6,935 nt of DNA, taken from the NCBI GenBank assembly GCA_014380505.1, contig JACMJT010000594.1, positions 1 through 6,935 of the forward strand, in the 5' to 3' direction. The notes beneath the pieces are model-generated. The model worked only from the letters and a program-made list of their open reading frames with translations, was not told the DNA's origin and did not search any database. This document shows, in pieces, positions 6,258 through 6,935 of this stretch. The stretch is from Hyphomicrobiales bacterium (GTDB lineage Bacteria; Pseudomonadota; Alphaproteobacteria; Rhizobiales; Aestuariivirgaceae). Position 1 is the first letter of the stretch. Every line of letters starts with the position of its first letter. Both the position numbers and the translations under genes were made by a program.

Positions 6258-6935
6258 AGTTGCTTCCCATAAGGGCAGTCCATCAGCCGAAGACTTTCTT
6301 AAGGCCCGCTCATTCATCGAGCGCAATTATCTTCGCACGCCACTGTATCGTTCTCCCATCCTCTCTCAGCAGCATGGCTGCGAGGTTTTCGTCAAATACG
6401 AGAATCATGGTCCGGTTCGTTCTTTCAAGGCCAGAGGCGCGCTCTATCGTCTCTCGCTGCTATCGGCTGATGAGCGCCAGAGAGGAGTGATTGCCGCCTC
6501 CACCGGCAATCACGGTCAGGGTATTGCCTATGCGGGCCGGGCTCTGTCGATCCCAACGACGATTGTCGTGCCGCAAGATGCTCCAGCCATAAAAACCGAC
6601 AATATCCGCTTCCTGGGCAGTGAACTTGTGGTGTCTGGAAAACAACTTTCAGATTCAGAAAATGAGGCCCGGTCGATTTCGGGCAAAACCGGTCAGATCA
6701 TTATTGAAGATGGCGAGGATGCGGGATTGATGGCAGGCGCTGGTTCGATTGCCTGGGAGATTCTCGACCAGCTACCGGATGCATCCGCCATCATTGTTCC
6801 CGTTGGCGGTGGCAATTTGATCGCAGCCACCGCTTTTGTAGCCAAGCTGCTCCGGCCCGATATCAAGATCATCGGCGTACAGTCGGCGGCAGCGCCGGCG
6901 GTTTATGAATCATGGCGCAGCGGTGCTGTAAAAAC
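6250..6935 (+). CDS. Fold-type II PLP enzyme, threonine/serine dehydratase-like ammonia-lyase, 5' part
   Basis: The first 228 codons are present and the frame is open at the right edge. It is a serine/threonine dehydratase-family enzyme that would eliminate ammonia from a hydroxy- or diamino-acid to give a keto acid. The Schiff-base lysine is K60 in PVRSFKARGA. The substrate-carboxylate loop is ASTGNHGQ (83-90), and the phosphate-binding glycine loop is PVGGGNL (184-190). TPLYRSPILS (30-39) is the usual entry motif. The start ATG 6250 lies within the upstream gene (8-base overlap), so translation is probably coupled; GGGA at 6238-6241 is a modest ribosome site. PVRSFKAR differs from the PTGSFKxR of classic threonine dehydratases, so the substrate may be unusual. 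Alternatives include the hydroxyectoine-utilisation dehydratase EutB, a hydroxyaspartate dehydratase or a diaminopropionate lyase-like role. Confidence 0.85.
   Translation, partial: MSKVASHKGSPSAEDFLKARSFIERNYLRTPLYRSPILSQQHGCEVFVKYENHGPVRSFKARGALYRLSLLSADERQRGVIAASTGNHGQGIAYAGRALSIPTTIVVPQDAPAIKTDNIRFLGSELVVSGKQLSDSENEARSISGKTGQIIIEDGEDAGLMAGAGSIAWEILDQLPDASAIIVPVGGGNLIAATAFVAKLLRPDIKIIGVQSAAAPAVYESWRSGAVK

Overview
The window looks like a chromosomal catabolic region of an alphaproteobacterium. The grounds are high GC in most genes (39 of 60 bases at 2041-2100 by hand count), the phosphonate gene pair, and a two-gene saccharopine module of the kind found in marine and soil alphaproteobacteria. 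This is inference from gene content, not a phylogenetic placement. No RNA genes, insertion sequences or CRISPR arrays were seen.

Layout. (1) 1-800: the 3' end of a 2-oxoglutarate/Fe(II) oxygenase overlaps, by ATGA, an HD-domain diiron oxygenase. Together they read as TmpA-TmpB, which turn 2-trimethylaminoethylphosphonate into glycine betaine and phosphate. (2) About 800-1292: an AT-rich islet (about 41% GC at 901-1200). It holds a short reading-frame remnant resembling the tail of an RHS/YD-repeat polymorphic toxin. The remnant's stop overlaps the start of a small exported protein of unknown function, as in a toxin-immunity pair. (3) 1293-3521: two adjacent genes for a lysine-forming-type saccharopine dehydrogenase (lysine-ketoglutarate reductase homologue) and a glutamate-forming-type saccharopine dehydrogenase. 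(4) 3567-5000, minus strand: a dihydropyrimidinase/hydantoinase with all metal ligands present, convergent with the saccharopine genes. (5) 5061-6935, plus strand and divergent from the hydantoinase across a 60-base gap that carries an imperfect palindrome: an M20 metallohydrolase, then (8-base overlap) a fold-type II PLP dehydratase/ammonia-lyase cut by the window end. This last gene has no stop codon in the window.

How the genes may work together. TmpAB releases phosphate and glycine betaine from a phosphonate. The saccharopine pair takes lysine plus 2-oxoglutarate through saccharopine to glutamate and 2-aminoadipate semialdehyde. The hydantoinase, M20 hydrolase and PLP lyase form a plausible ring-opening, amide-hydrolysis and deamination series for an unidentified cyclic ureide or N-acyl/N-carbamoyl amino acid. 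The same three enzyme types occur together as HyuA, YgeY and YgeX in E. coli. The broad theme is scavenging of small nitrogenous compounds and osmolyte-related chemistry. The most unusual element is the apparent toxin-tail/immunity-like scar inserted between the phosphonate and lysine genes.
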